From Pseudomonadaceae bacterium (GTDB lineage Bacteria; Pseudomonadota; Gammaproteobacteria; Pseudomonadales; Pseudomonadaceae), in assembly GCA_900766265.1 (NCBI GenBank), contig CAAFUS010000006.1, positions 1-64,000 on the forward strand: 64,000 nt of DNA, read 5' to 3'. A program made the position numbers and the translations under genes. This document shows positions 33,710-41,120 of the stretch, piece after piece; the first letter of the stretch is position 1, and each line of letters starts with the position of its first letter. Under the pieces are notes generated by a model. It did no database searches. It saw nothing but the letters and a program-made list of their open reading frames with translations, and was not told the origin of the DNA.

Positions 33710-34303
33710 ATGTCCCAGCCACAGACCATGTTTCAGCTCAGTGGCCGTGGTTACGCGCCGGCAAAGCTGGCAAACGCCACCCTGGTCATCATCGATGCGC
33801 AGGAAGAGTACCGCGATGGCGTGCTGGCACTGCCGGGGCTGGAAGCCGCACTCAAGGAAGTTTCCACCCTGCTCGCCGCCGCCCGTGAAGCCGGCGCGCC
33901 GGTCGTGCACGTGCGTCACCTGGGCATCAGCGGCGGTCTGTTCGACCCCCAGGCACAGCGCGGCCAGATCATGCCCGAAGCCGCCCCCCAGGCCGGCGAG
34001 GCGGTGGTCGTGAAGCGCCTGCCCAACGCCTTCGCCGGCACCGACCTGCATGATCGGCTCCAGGCGCTGGGCCGGCTGGACATCATCGTCTGCGGATTCA
34101 TGACCCACTCGAGCATCAGCACCACCGTGCGCGCCTCGAAGGACTACGGTTACCGCTGCACTCTGGTCGACGAGGCTTGTGCCACCCGCGACCTGCCCCA
34201 CGGAAAGGGCGTTGTCAGCGCAGCCGATGTCCACCGGATGGAAATGACCATCCTCGCCGACAACTTCGCCGCCTGCGTCGACAATACCCAGGCGCTTCTC
34301 TGA
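33710..34303 (+). CDS. isochorismatase-family cysteine hydrolase
   Basis: A 197-residue protein with the isochorismatase-like fold: catalytic Asp in LVIIDAQEEYRDG, Lys in VVVKRLPNAFAGTDL and the Cys region IIVCGFMTHSSISTTVRASKDYGY. This family includes nicotinamidases and N-carbamoyl hydrolases, and the substrate cannot be assigned. ATG at 33710 follows AAGGAG at good spacing. Monocistronic by appearance. Confidence 0.88.
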   Translation: MSQPQTMFQLSGRGYAPAKLANATLVIIDAQEEYRDGVLALPGLEAALKEVSTLLAAAREAGAPVVHVRHLGISGGLFDPQAQRGQIMPEAAPQAGEAVVVKRLPNAFAGTDLHDRLQALGRLDIIVCGFMTHSSISTTVRASKDYGYRCTLVDEACATRDLPHGKGVVSAADVHRMEMTILADNFAACVDNTQALL

Positions 34304-34401
34304 TCGAGCGCCTCGCTGCGGAGTGCGAGACTCGATGCTGACGGGCAGTGAACCCGGCCGGGATGTTTCCGGTCACAGCCCTGTCTTGAAGAGGTATCGC
34401 A

Positions 34402-34725
34402 ATGAAGTCATCCGATGGTTTCGACGCCCGCCGCCTGCGCCCGCCTCGGGAGCGCGGTGGCTGGGGTCTGCGCCTGGTGATCACCCTCGGCGCGATCTTC
34501 GCGATCCTCGGTGTGCTGCTCGGCATGGCCGGCACCGCCTCGCTGCTCGGGCACGGGCAAGCGCTGGGTAGCCTCGGCACCGGGCGAGACGGAGCCGTCG
34601 TGATGCTGATCGTCGGCGTCGTGCTGTTATGGCTGGGTATCGCCCTCTGCCGCCGCTGTCGACGCCGCCTGCACCGACCCGATGGCCTGAGCATGTCGCC
34701 GGACCTGTTGCGTAAGCGCCGCTAG
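34402..34725 (+). CDS. small two-span membrane protein, unknown function
   Basis: A 107-residue protein with a basic N-terminus and two hydrophobic segments (about 25-49 and 66-82: LRLVITLGAIFAILGVLLGMAG and GAVVMLIVGVVLLWLGIAL). These are followed by a strongly basic RRCRRRLHR tail. Topology suggests both ends in the cytoplasm. The position between the isochorismatase-like gene and the Smr gene corresponds to a hypothetical in P. aeruginosa. No motif identified. Confidence 0.7.
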   Translation: MKSSDGFDARRLRPPRERGGWGLRLVITLGAIFAILGVLLGMAGTASLLGHGQALGSLGTGRDGAVVMLIVGVVLLWLGIALCRRCRRRLHRPDGLSMSPDLLRKRR

Positions 34726-34788
34726 TCGCTCGGGGCGCCCCACCCTCCAGCGTTCGACTGGTAAACTGGCCGCCTCTGTGGAGGCCCT

Positions 34789-35346
34789 ATGCAAGACGAC
34801 GACTTTTCCCTGTTCCAGTCAGCCGTGCGCGGCGTGAAGCCGATCCGCCACGGGCGCGCCGAGACTGGAAAGCCACGCGACAACCGCGAACAGATCGCGA
34901 CGCGACGCGCCAACGCGACGGTACGCACCGACGAGCCGCGTATCGACGGCCTGTCCGACCAGTTCGTCATCGACGTAGGCGCCGAAGACGAGCTGTACTG
35001 GAACCGTGACGGCGTGCAGGAGGCCCAGATGCGCAAGCTCAAGGCCGGGCAGATTCCGTTCGAAGGCAGCCTCGACCTGCATGGACTGACCGTAGAGAAG
35101 GCGCGTGAACAGCTGTGGGACTTCCTCGCCGAAGCCGGCAAGTATGAGATCCGCTGCGTGCGCGTGACCCATGGCAAAGCCGCGCGGCTCGACGGCAAAC
35201 GGCCGCTGATCAAGAGCCACGTCAATACCTGGCTGCGTCAGCATCCGCAGGTTTTAGGCTTCACCTCGTGCCTTCCGCGCCATGGTGGCAGCGGCGCGCT
35301 GTACGTCATGCTCAAGCGCACCATGCTGGAAGGGCGGGACGAATAA
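34789..35346 (+). CDS. Smr/MutS2-like nuclease-domain protein
   Basis: A 185-residue stand-alone Smr protein. The C-terminal Smr domain starts near residue 98 with SLDLHGLTVEKA and has VTHGKAARL and the terminal PRHGGSGALYVMLKR, the three conserved blocks of the SmrA/SmrB type. Such proteins are DNA or ribosome-associated mRNA endonucleases; SmrB-type cleavage at collided ribosomes is known in E. coli and is only a possibility here. The stop is followed at once by CGTACG-AAA-CGTACG. Confidence 0.9.
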   Translation: MQDDDFSLFQSAVRGVKPIRHGRAETGKPRDNREQIATRRANATVRTDEPRIDGLSDQFVIDVGAEDELYWNRDGVQEAQMRKLKAGQIPFEGSLDLHGLTVEKAREQLWDFLAEAGKYEIRCVRVTHGKAARLDGKRPLIKSHVNTWLRQHPQVLGFTSCLPRHGGSGALYVMLKRTMLEGRDE

Positions 35347-35361
35347 CGTACGAAACGTACG
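35347..35361. repeat. CGTACG-AAA-CGTACG duplicated palindrome
   Basis: Two self-complementary hexamers 3 nt apart (35347-35352 and 35356-35361) lie directly after the Smr-gene stop in the 93-nt spacer before folE. It could be a short regulator site for folE or chance. Confidence 0.3.
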
Positions 35362-35439
35362 CCCATCCCGCTCTTGCCAGCGCTGCGCTTGCCCCCTACC
35401 CTGCGCCTCTCGCGCTCCCGACGCCTGACAGGTATTTCA

Positions 35440-35985
35440 ATGTCTCTGGAACAACACTACACCGCGATCCTTGGCCAGCTCGGCGAGGACGTCAACCGCG
35501 AGGGCCTGCTCGACACGCCCAAACGCGCCGCCAAGGCCATGCAGTACCTGTGCAAGGGCTATCAGCAGACCCTCGAAGAGGTCACCAACGGCGCGCTGTT
35601 CAGCTCCGACAACAGCGAGATGGTGCTGGTCAAGAACATCGAGCTGTACTCGCTCTGCGAGCACCATATGCTGCCGTTTATTGGCAAGGCCCACGTCGCC
35701 TACCTGCCCAACGGCAAGGTGCTGGGCCTGTCCAAGGTCGCGCGCATCGTCGACATGTATGCCCGCCGCCTGCAGATCCAGGAGAACCTGACCCGCGAGA
35801 TCGCCGAAGCCATCCAGAACGTCACCGGCGCCTGGGGCGTCGCGGTGGTCATCGAGGCGCAGCACATGTGCATGATGATGCGCGGCGTGGAAAAGCAGAA
35901 CTCCTCGATGGTCACCTCGGTGATGCTTGGCCAATTCCGCGAGAATGCCGCAACACGCAGCGAGTTCCTGGGCCTGGTTCGCTGA
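35440..35985 (+). CDS. folE: GTP cyclohydrolase I
   Basis: A 181-residue type I GTP cyclohydrolase that makes 7,8-dihydroneopterin triphosphate for folate. The zinc and active site is ELYSLCEHHMLPFIGKAHVAYLP, with GVAVVIEAQHMCMMMRGVEKQ downstream. The start is MSLEQHYTAI (35440), giving the usual length; the longer frame translates the spacer. A strong bidirectional terminator follows. Confidence 0.96.
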   Translation: MSLEQHYTAILGQLGEDVNREGLLDTPKRAAKAMQYLCKGYQQTLEEVTNGALFSSDNSEMVLVKNIELYSLCEHHMLPFIGKAHVAYLPNGKVLGLSKVARIVDMYARRLQIQENLTREIAEAIQNVTGAWGVAVVIEAQHMCMMMRGVEKQNSSMVTSVMLGQFRENAATRSEFLGLVR

Positions 35986-35998
35986 TCTCTCCAATGAA

Positions 35999-36022
35999 AA
36001 GGGGCGCCGCCTGGCGCCCCTT
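35999..36022. terminator. bidirectional intrinsic terminator between folE and the GST gene
   Basis: AAGGGGCGCC (35999-36008) pairs perfectly with GGCGCCCCTT (36013-36022) around GCCT. It sits 14 nt past the folE stop and before the convergent GST stop, with short A/T runs on both flanks. Confidence 0.8.
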
Positions 36023-36049
36023 CGATACGGCCTTACCCGCCTCACCGCG

Positions 36050-36652
36050 TCAATCGTACATCCCGACATGCCGGGGATGGCTCGCCACACGCTGCAGCCA
36101 GGTCCGTATCGCCGGATAGGCCGCCAGATCGAATCCGCCCTCGTCAGCCACATGGGTATAGGCGTACAGGGCCACATCGGCGATCGAATACTGCTCGCCG
36201 ACCAAATAAGGCGTGCGTTGCAGTTGCTGCTCCATCACCGCCAGCGCGTGATAGCCATCGAACAGCTTGGCCTCGTACTCCTCGCGGCGCTCCTCGGGCA
36301 GCCCGAGATAAAGCTTGATGTAGCGCGCCACCGCAATATAGGGCTCGTGGCTGTACTGCTCGAAGAACTGCCATTGCAGCACCTGGGTGCGCAGCCGCGG
36401 ATCGGAAGGCAGGAACTCGCTGCCGTCGGCCAGGTAGTTGAGAATCGCGTTGGACTCCCATAGGCAGCTGCCGTCATCGAGCTCCAGCACCGGGATCTTG
36501 CCGTTCGGGTTCTTCTGCAGGAACTCCGGCGAGCGGCTTTCGCCGCGCAGGATGTTGATCGGGACCCACTCGTACGGGCGGCCGAGCAGATGCAGCATCA
36601 GCTTGATCTTGTAGCAATTGCCCGAACGGTAATCGCCATAAACCTTGTACAT
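36050..36652 (-). CDS. glutathione S-transferase family protein
   Basis: A 200-residue GST. The N-terminal thioredoxin-like domain has LHLLGRPYEWVPINIL, the cis-Pro segment NGKIPVLELDDG and SNAILNYLADGS. The helical C-terminal domain shows YLVGEQYSIADVALYAYTHVADEGGFDL. No specific substrate can be assigned. It follows the aminotransferase gene by 20 nt on the same strand, so the two are likely co-transcribed. Confidence 0.9.
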   Translation of the reverse strand: MYKVYGDYRSGNCYKIKLMLHLLGRPYEWVPINILRGESRSPEFLQKNPNGKIPVLELDDGSCLWESNAILNYLADGSEFLPSDPRLRTQVLQWQFFEQYSHEPYIAVARYIKLYLGLPEERREEYEAKLFDGYHALAVMEQQLQRTPYLVGEQYSIADVALYAYTHVADEGGFDLAAYPAIRTWLQRVASHPRHVGMYD

Positions 36653-36672
36653 GACACCCCCTCGCTTTCGCC

Positions 36673-37839
36673 CTAGGCGGCCTCGGCCGGCAACGCCTCA
36701 CGAATCACCGCCGCCAGTCGGCGCAGCCCCTCGCCAAGCCGGTCGGGGCCGACATGGCTGAAATTCAACCGCAGGTGGCCCGGATGCCGATCCGGGTCGA
36801 CGAAGAACGGCTCGCCTGGCATGAAGGCGACGTTGCGCTGCAGCGCCGCGTCGAGCAGCGTGCGCGTATCGAGCGGCTGCTTGAGCGTCAGCCAGAAGAA
36901 CAACCCGCCCTGGGGAATCTCCCAGTCGGCCAGGTCGGCGAAATGCTCGAGCAGCGCCGCCTGCATGGCATCGCGGCGATCGCGGTAGAAGTCGCGCAGC
37001 TCGGCCAGGTGGGCGCGATACTGATCGCTGCCGAGCCACTGCAAGGCCTGCCACTGGCCGATGCGATTGGTGTGCAGGTCCGCCGACTGCTTAAGACGCA
37101 GCAGGTAGGGGAACAGGTCCGGGGAGGCGATCAGGTAGCCGACCCGCAACCCCGGCAGGAGGGTCTTGGACACGGTGCCGGTATAGATCCAGCTGGCCTT
37201 GCGCAACCGGCTGACGATGGGACGTGCACTGCGCTCGTCGAACACCAGTTCGCGATAGGGCTCGTCCTCGATGAGGGGCACACCGAACTCGTCGAGCAGC
37301 GCGGCGACCGCCTCGCGCTTTCCTTCGCTGTAGCGCACCGCCGAGGGGTTCTGGAAGGTCGGGATGAGGTAGGCGAACGCTGGCGTGCTGCGCTCCAGCT
37401 CACGGCGCAGCGCCTCGAGTTCCGGACCGTCGCTCTCCTGCGGGACGGCGATGCAATCGGCGCCGAAGAACTGAAACGCCTGCAATGCCGCCAGGTAGGT
37501 CGGCGCCTCGAGCAGTACCTCGGTACCCGGGTCGATGAACAGCTTGGATGCCAGGTCCAGCGTCTGCTGAGAGCCGCTGACGATGAGCACCTGGCTCGCC
37601 TCGCAGGGCACCCCCAACGCTCGCGCCTCGGCCGCGATGGCCTCTCGCAGCGCAGGCTCGCCCTCGCTCATCCCGTATTGGCCGAGGGCCGCCGGCATCG
37701 GCGCCCAGTCGACCTTGGGCAGCATCGCCTCGGCCGGCAACCCGCCGGCGAACGACATGACCTCGGGACGCTGCGCGGCAGCCAGAATTTCACGGATCAG
37801 GGAGCTTTTCAGGCGGTCGACGCGTTTCGAGAAAGCCAT
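36673..37839 (-). CDS. PLP-dependent fold-type I aminotransferase
   Basis: A 388-residue class I/II aminotransferase of the MocR-catalytic/2-aminoadipate transaminase (LysN) type. VMSFAGGLPAEAMLP, GSQQTLDLASKLFIDPG, PTFQNPSAVRYSEGKR and the PLP lysine in YTGTVSKTLLPGLRVGYL are visible. Specificity is unknown. No convincing Shine-Dalgarno precedes the ATG at 37839 (upstream is pyrimidine-rich). It is divergent from a MarR regulator with a palindrome between them, and the GST gene follows. Confidence 0.9.
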   Translation of the reverse strand: MAFSKRVDRLKSSLIREILAAAQRPEVMSFAGGLPAEAMLPKVDWAPMPAALGQYGMSEGEPALREAIAAEARALGVPCEASQVLIVSGSQQTLDLASKLFIDPGTEVLLEAPTYLAALQAFQFFGADCIAVPQESDGPELEALRRELERSTPAFAYLIPTFQNPSAVRYSEGKREAVAALLDEFGVPLIEDEPYRELVFDERSARPIVSRLRKASWIYTGTVSKTLLPGLRVGYLIASPDLFPYLLRLKQSADLHTNRIGQWQALQWLGSDQYRAHLAELRDFYRDRRDAMQAALLEHFADLADWEIPQGGLFFWLTLKQPLDTRTLLDAALQRNVAFMPGEPFFVDPDRHPGHLRLNFSHVGPDRLGEGLRRLAAVIREALPAEAA

Positions 37840-37872
37840 GGGAGGTACCGGATGCAGGAGAGGGACAAATAA

Positions 37873-37887
37873 GTCAAACTACTTGAC
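37873..37887. promoter_or_regulatory. GTCAA-N5-TTGAC palindrome between aminotransferase and marR
   Basis: Perfect 5-bp arms GTCAA (37873-37877) and TTGAC (37883-37887) flank ACTAC in the 81-nt divergent spacer. The right arm is the -35 of the marR promoter proposed here, so a bound MarR dimer would block it. The same site could serve the aminotransferase-GST transcript. Confidence 0.6.
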
Positions 37888-37911
37888 CGAAAGTACGCTC
37901 CCACCGATAAA
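37883..37911 (+). promoter_or_regulatory. predicted sigma-70 promoter of marR
   Basis: TTGACC (37883-37888), a 17-nt spacer and GATAAA (37906-37911) form a good sigma-70 promoter. Its start would fall around 37917-37919, only 2-4 nt before the marR ATG at 37921, which implies a leaderless or near-leaderless message. Confidence 0.55.
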
Positions 37912-37920
37912 AACGTCAAT

Positions 37921-38364
37921 ATGCCTGACCTAAAAAAAAGCGCCGTTCAGCGTCAGTTCATGGAAAGCCTGTTCCACGGCTACCAGGCGTTCACCGCCAA
38001 GCCCGACGAGATCCTGGCGCGGCGCGGACTGTCGCGGGTGCATCATCGCATCCTGTTCTTCATCGCCAGCTATCCTGGGCTCAGTGTCACCGGCCTGCTC
38101 GGCCATTTGGGCGTAAGCAAGCAGGCGCTCAACATTCCGCTGCGCCAGCTGATCGAGATGCACCTGGTGGAGAGCCTCACGGCCGAAGAGGACAAGCGCA
38201 AACGCCTGCTCCGGCTGTCGGCCCAGGGCGCGAAGCTGGAACAGGCGCTGCGCCGCGAGCAGGCGCGGCTGCTGGAAAAGGTGTTCGCCGAGGTCGGCGA
38301 GACGGCGGTCGAAGGGTGGCAGGCGGTCAATCAGGCCCTGGCGCGCCTGCACAGGCACCGCTGA
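37921..38364 (+). CDS. MarR-family transcriptional regulator
   Basis: A 147-residue winged-helix regulator. The DNA-binding core is HHRILFFIASYPGLSVTGLLGHLGVSKQALNIPLRQLIEMHLVE, followed by the wing SLTAEEDKRKRLLRLSAQGAKLEQ and a dimerisation helix. No Shine-Dalgarno sequence precedes the ATG, and the predicted promoter lies immediately upstream. It likely represses itself and the divergent aminotransferase/GST pair; the ligand is unknown. Convergent with fleR (17 nt). Confidence 0.88.
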   Translation: MPDLKKSAVQRQFMESLFHGYQAFTAKPDEILARRGLSRVHHRILFFIASYPGLSVTGLLGHLGVSKQALNIPLRQLIEMHLVESLTAEEDKRKRLLRLSAQGAKLEQALRREQARLLEKVFAEVGETAVEGWQAVNQALARLHRHR

Positions 38365-38381
38365 CCGCCCTCCCGAGCCAC

Positions 38382-39767
38382 TCAGCTGGCGTAGAGATAG
38401 GCCTCGACGTCGAACCCGGCGTCGCGCATTTGCGCCAACTTGTAACGCAGGGTGCGGGGGCTGATGCCGAGGCGGTCCGCCGCCTCCTTGCGCCGTCCGC
38501 GCTCGTTGCGCAAGGTGTCGATGATCACTTGGAATTCGCGCCGGCGTAGGTCCTCTCCCAGACCCGCCGTGCTATCCCCCGCCTCGCTCGGCGAAGCCAC
38601 CGGCGATGCGCTGGCGGCAGCCGGCGGCATCAGGCCGATGGTTGAATTCAGGCACAGGTCGTGGGGCTGGATCAGCCCGCCCTGCTGCAGGATCAAGGCA
38701 CGCTGGATGGCATTGTCCAGCTCCCGGACGTTCCCTGGCCAGGGATGGGCCAGCAGGCAGCGCTGGGCATTGCCCGACAGACGTACCGGACCGGTCTTCA
38801 TCTTCTGGGCGTGCATCGCCAGCAGACGCTCGGCCAGGGGCAGTATGTCGGCCGGACGCGAGCGCAGCGGTGGCCAGGCCAGGGGGAACACCGAAAGCCG
38901 GTAGAACAGGTCCTCGCGGAATCGCCCGGCCGCGACTTCGGCCGCCAGATCACGGTTGGTGGTGGCGATCACCCGGATATCGAGGGTGATCGGCTTGCGC
39001 GCGCCGACACGCTCGACCTCGCGCTCCTGCAGTACGCGCAGCAGCTTGGCCTGCAGCCCAAGCGGCATTTCGGTGATTTCATCCAGCAGCAGGGTCCCGC
39101 CGTTGGCCTGTTCGAACTTGCCGGGCTGGGCCGCGATGGCGCCGGTGAAAGCACCCTTCTCGTGGCCAAACAGCATGGCCTCGAGCATGTTGTCCGGAAT
39201 TGCCGCGCAGTTGATGGCGATAAACGGGCTGCCCTGGCGAGGGGACTGCTGGTGGATGTAGCGCGCCAGCACTTCCTTGCCGGTGCCGGACTCGCCCGAG
39301 ATCAGGACGGTGGAGTCGCTCCGGGCGACCCGCGCCGACAATGCCAGCAGCTGCTGGCTGGCCGGTTCGCAGGCGACCGGGCCCTCCCGATCGGGTCTGC
39401 CCAGGTGGCCGCACGCATGCCGCGCCACCAGTTCGAGCAGCGTACGCGGCTCGAACGGCTTGACCAGGTAATCCACGGCGCCGAGCCGCATGGCCTCGAC
39501 CGCTCGCTCGACCGCACCATAGGCCGTCATCAGCAGCACCGGAACCTGCGGGTAGCGGGTGCGCACCATTCGCAGCAGCGTATGGCCATCCATGCCCGGC
39601 ATATTCACGTCGCTGAGGACCAGGCCGAAGGCCTCCTCCTGCAACGCCACCAGCGCGGCTTCGGCGCTATCCACGGCTCTGTGCTCGTGCCCGCCAAGCA
39701 TCAGCGTATCGCCAAGCGCCTCGCGCAAGGCCCGATCGTCTTCGACCAGCAGGATCTTCGCTGTCAT
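38382..39767 (-). CDS. fleR: sigma-54-dependent flagellar response regulator FleR
   Basis: A 461-residue NtrC-type activator. The receiver domain has phospho-acceptor D53 (VLSDVNMPGMDG). The AAA+ domain has GESGTGKEVLARYIH, the sigma-54-contacting GAFTGA in GHEKGAFTGAIAAQ, and the arginine-finger/sensor segments. A Fis-type helix-turn-helix (EAADRLGISPRTLRYKLAQ) ends the protein. FleS/FleR activates class III flagellar (hook/basal body) genes. Start at MTAKILLVED (39767), 5 nt after the fleS stop. The flagellar fliE genes that follow fleR in P. aeruginosa are absent here. Confidence 0.95.
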   Translation of the reverse strand: MTAKILLVEDDRALREALGDTLMLGGHEHRAVDSAEAALVALQEEAFGLVLSDVNMPGMDGHTLLRMVRTRYPQVPVLLMTAYGAVERAVEAMRLGAVDYLVKPFEPRTLLELVARHACGHLGRPDREGPVACEPASQQLLALSARVARSDSTVLISGESGTGKEVLARYIHQQSPRQGSPFIAINCAAIPDNMLEAMLFGHEKGAFTGAIAAQPGKFEQANGGTLLLDEITEMPLGLQAKLLRVLQEREVERVGARKPITLDIRVIATTNRDLAAEVAAGRFREDLFYRLSVFPLAWPPLRSRPADILPLAERLLAMHAQKMKTGPVRLSGNAQRCLLAHPWPGNVRELDNAIQRALILQQGGLIQPHDLCLNSTIGLMPPAAASASPVASPSEAGDSTAGLGEDLRRREFQVIIDTLRNERGRRKEAADRLGISPRTLRYKLAQMRDAGFDVEAYLYAS

Positions 39768-39772
39768 GGACT

Positions 39773-41023
39773 TCACTCCTTGTTTCCGGCCGCAGCCGGG
39801 AAAATCAGCGGCACAGACAGCAGCACGCAGGTGCCGCGGCCGGGACGCGAGAACAGGCTCAACTGACCCTGATGAGCGCGCGTCACCGCTTGTACGACCG
39901 CAAGACCGAGGCCCGTGCCGGTGGTCTTGGTGGTGAGAAAGGGCTCCCCCAGACGAGCCAGCAACGCCGGCTCGATGCCTGCGCCGTTGTCGCTCACGCA
40001 GAGCCTGAGCGTGGTCCCGCGCGTGTAGAAATGCACCTTGATCCGCGCCTCGCGGCCGGCGGCCTGGATGGCGTTTTCCAGCAGGTTGAGCAGTGCTCCG
40101 ACCAGGGTGTCGCGATTGCAGAGCAGTTCCCCAGCGTGGCTGTCGCATTGCCAGCGCACCGCCATGCCCTCGACTTGGGTTTCGGCCGCCAGACGCAGGG
40201 CTTGCAGCAGCGCCCCAGGGCTCAGGCGATCGGACATTGGCAGATCGCCGCGAGCGAACACCAACATGTCACGCACCTGATGCTCGAGCTCATGCAGCCG
40301 CTCCTTGAGGCGACCGGCGAAACGCTGGCGGTGCTCGACCGCCAGTGCGGCGTCGGTCAGGTGGCCGGCATAGAGGAGCGCCGCGGAGAGCGGGGTACGG
40401 ATCTGATGCGCCAGCGACGCGACCATCCGGCCCAGCGAGGAAAGTCGCTCGTGGCGGGCCAGTTGCGCCTGCAGGTGACGGGTTTCCGTCAGGTCGGTGA
40501 GCAATACTAGCTGGCCCGGCTCATCGGCCAGCGAACGCGTGGCGATGGACAGGCGCCGGCCGTTGGTCAGCGAGATCTCGTGACCGTCGTCGCGGCGCGG
40601 TGCGAAGCTGCGTGCAATGACGTCGCGCCAGCGCTCGCCCAGCAGGGGCCCGCCCAGCAACTGGCAGGCGACAGGATTGGCCTCGCTGACGCGCCCTGCG
40701 CCATCGATCACGATCACGCCACCGGGCAGGAGATCCAGCAGATTGCGCAAACGCCCGGCCAGGCGCTCCTTTTCCGCCAACTCCCGTTCGCGCTGGGTAC
40801 CGGCCAGGGCCAGCTCATGCTTGAGTTCGGCCACGCGCGCTTCGAGCATCCCACGCGACTGCCCCAGCTGGGCAGACATCTGGCTGAACCGCCGCAGCGA
40901 CTGCTCCAGCTCGAGCGTCGTCGCAGGCTCGGCAGGTTCGGGGCGGGTCGAAGAGATGATGGGCTTCACTGCGCTTACTCGGGCCGTCAAAAGATGGGCG
41001 TTCGCAGTGGCCGGAGCAAACAT
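39773..41023 (-). CDS. fleS: flagellar sensor histidine kinase FleS
   Basis: A 416-residue cytoplasmic kinase without membrane spans. A coiled-coil and PAS domain (LLDLLPGGVIVIDGAGRVSEANP) come first, then the HisKA box with the phosphorylated His in SLAHQIRTPLSAALL, and HATPase_c motifs NLLENAIQAAG, VSDNGAGIEP and GTGLGLAVVQAV. Partner of FleR, directly downstream. Start set at MFAPATANAH (41023); an earlier in-frame codon would overlap the fleQ terminator hairpin. Confidence 0.93.
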   Translation of the reverse strand: MFAPATANAHLLTARVSAVKPIISSTRPEPAEPATTLELEQSLRRFSQMSAQLGQSRGMLEARVAELKHELALAGTQRERELAEKERLAGRLRNLLDLLPGGVIVIDGAGRVSEANPVACQLLGGPLLGERWRDVIARSFAPRRDDGHEISLTNGRRLSIATRSLADEPGQLVLLTDLTETRHLQAQLARHERLSSLGRMVASLAHQIRTPLSAALLYAGHLTDAALAVEHRQRFAGRLKERLHELEHQVRDMLVFARGDLPMSDRLSPGALLQALRLAAETQVEGMAVRWQCDSHAGELLCNRDTLVGALLNLLENAIQAAGREARIKVHFYTRGTTLRLCVSDNGAGIEPALLARLGEPFLTTKTTGTGLGLAVVQAVTRAHQGQLSLFSRPGRGTCVLLSVPLIFPAAAGNKE

Positions 41024-41075
41024 CGTGCCCGGCTGCGGCTGCAACCGGACGAACGGAACAAGAGCAGAAACGAAA

Positions 41076-41098
41076 ACGCCCCGCACGAGGCGGGGCGT
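41076..41098 (-). terminator. intrinsic terminator of fleQ
   Basis: ACGCCCCGC (41076-41084) and GCGGGGCGT (41090-41098) form a perfect 9-bp stem with a 5-nt loop, 22 nt past the fleQ stop. On the minus strand the stem runs into TTTTCGTTTC. fleSR therefore probably has its own promoter; I could not find a clean GG-N10-GC sigma-54 site in the remaining spacer. Confidence 0.8.
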
Positions 41099-41120
41099 CA
41101 GTGAGAGCGCAGCCGAGGCG

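Noticed and set aside
35347..35439. Riboswitch upstream of folE (THF or preQ type)
   Set aside because: The 93-nt spacer is too short and lacks recognisable conserved loops; only a CGTACG duplication is seen.
41024..41075. Sigma-54 promoter for fleSR
   Set aside because: A TTGCA-like -12 is present but the GG at -24 is missing at the required distance.
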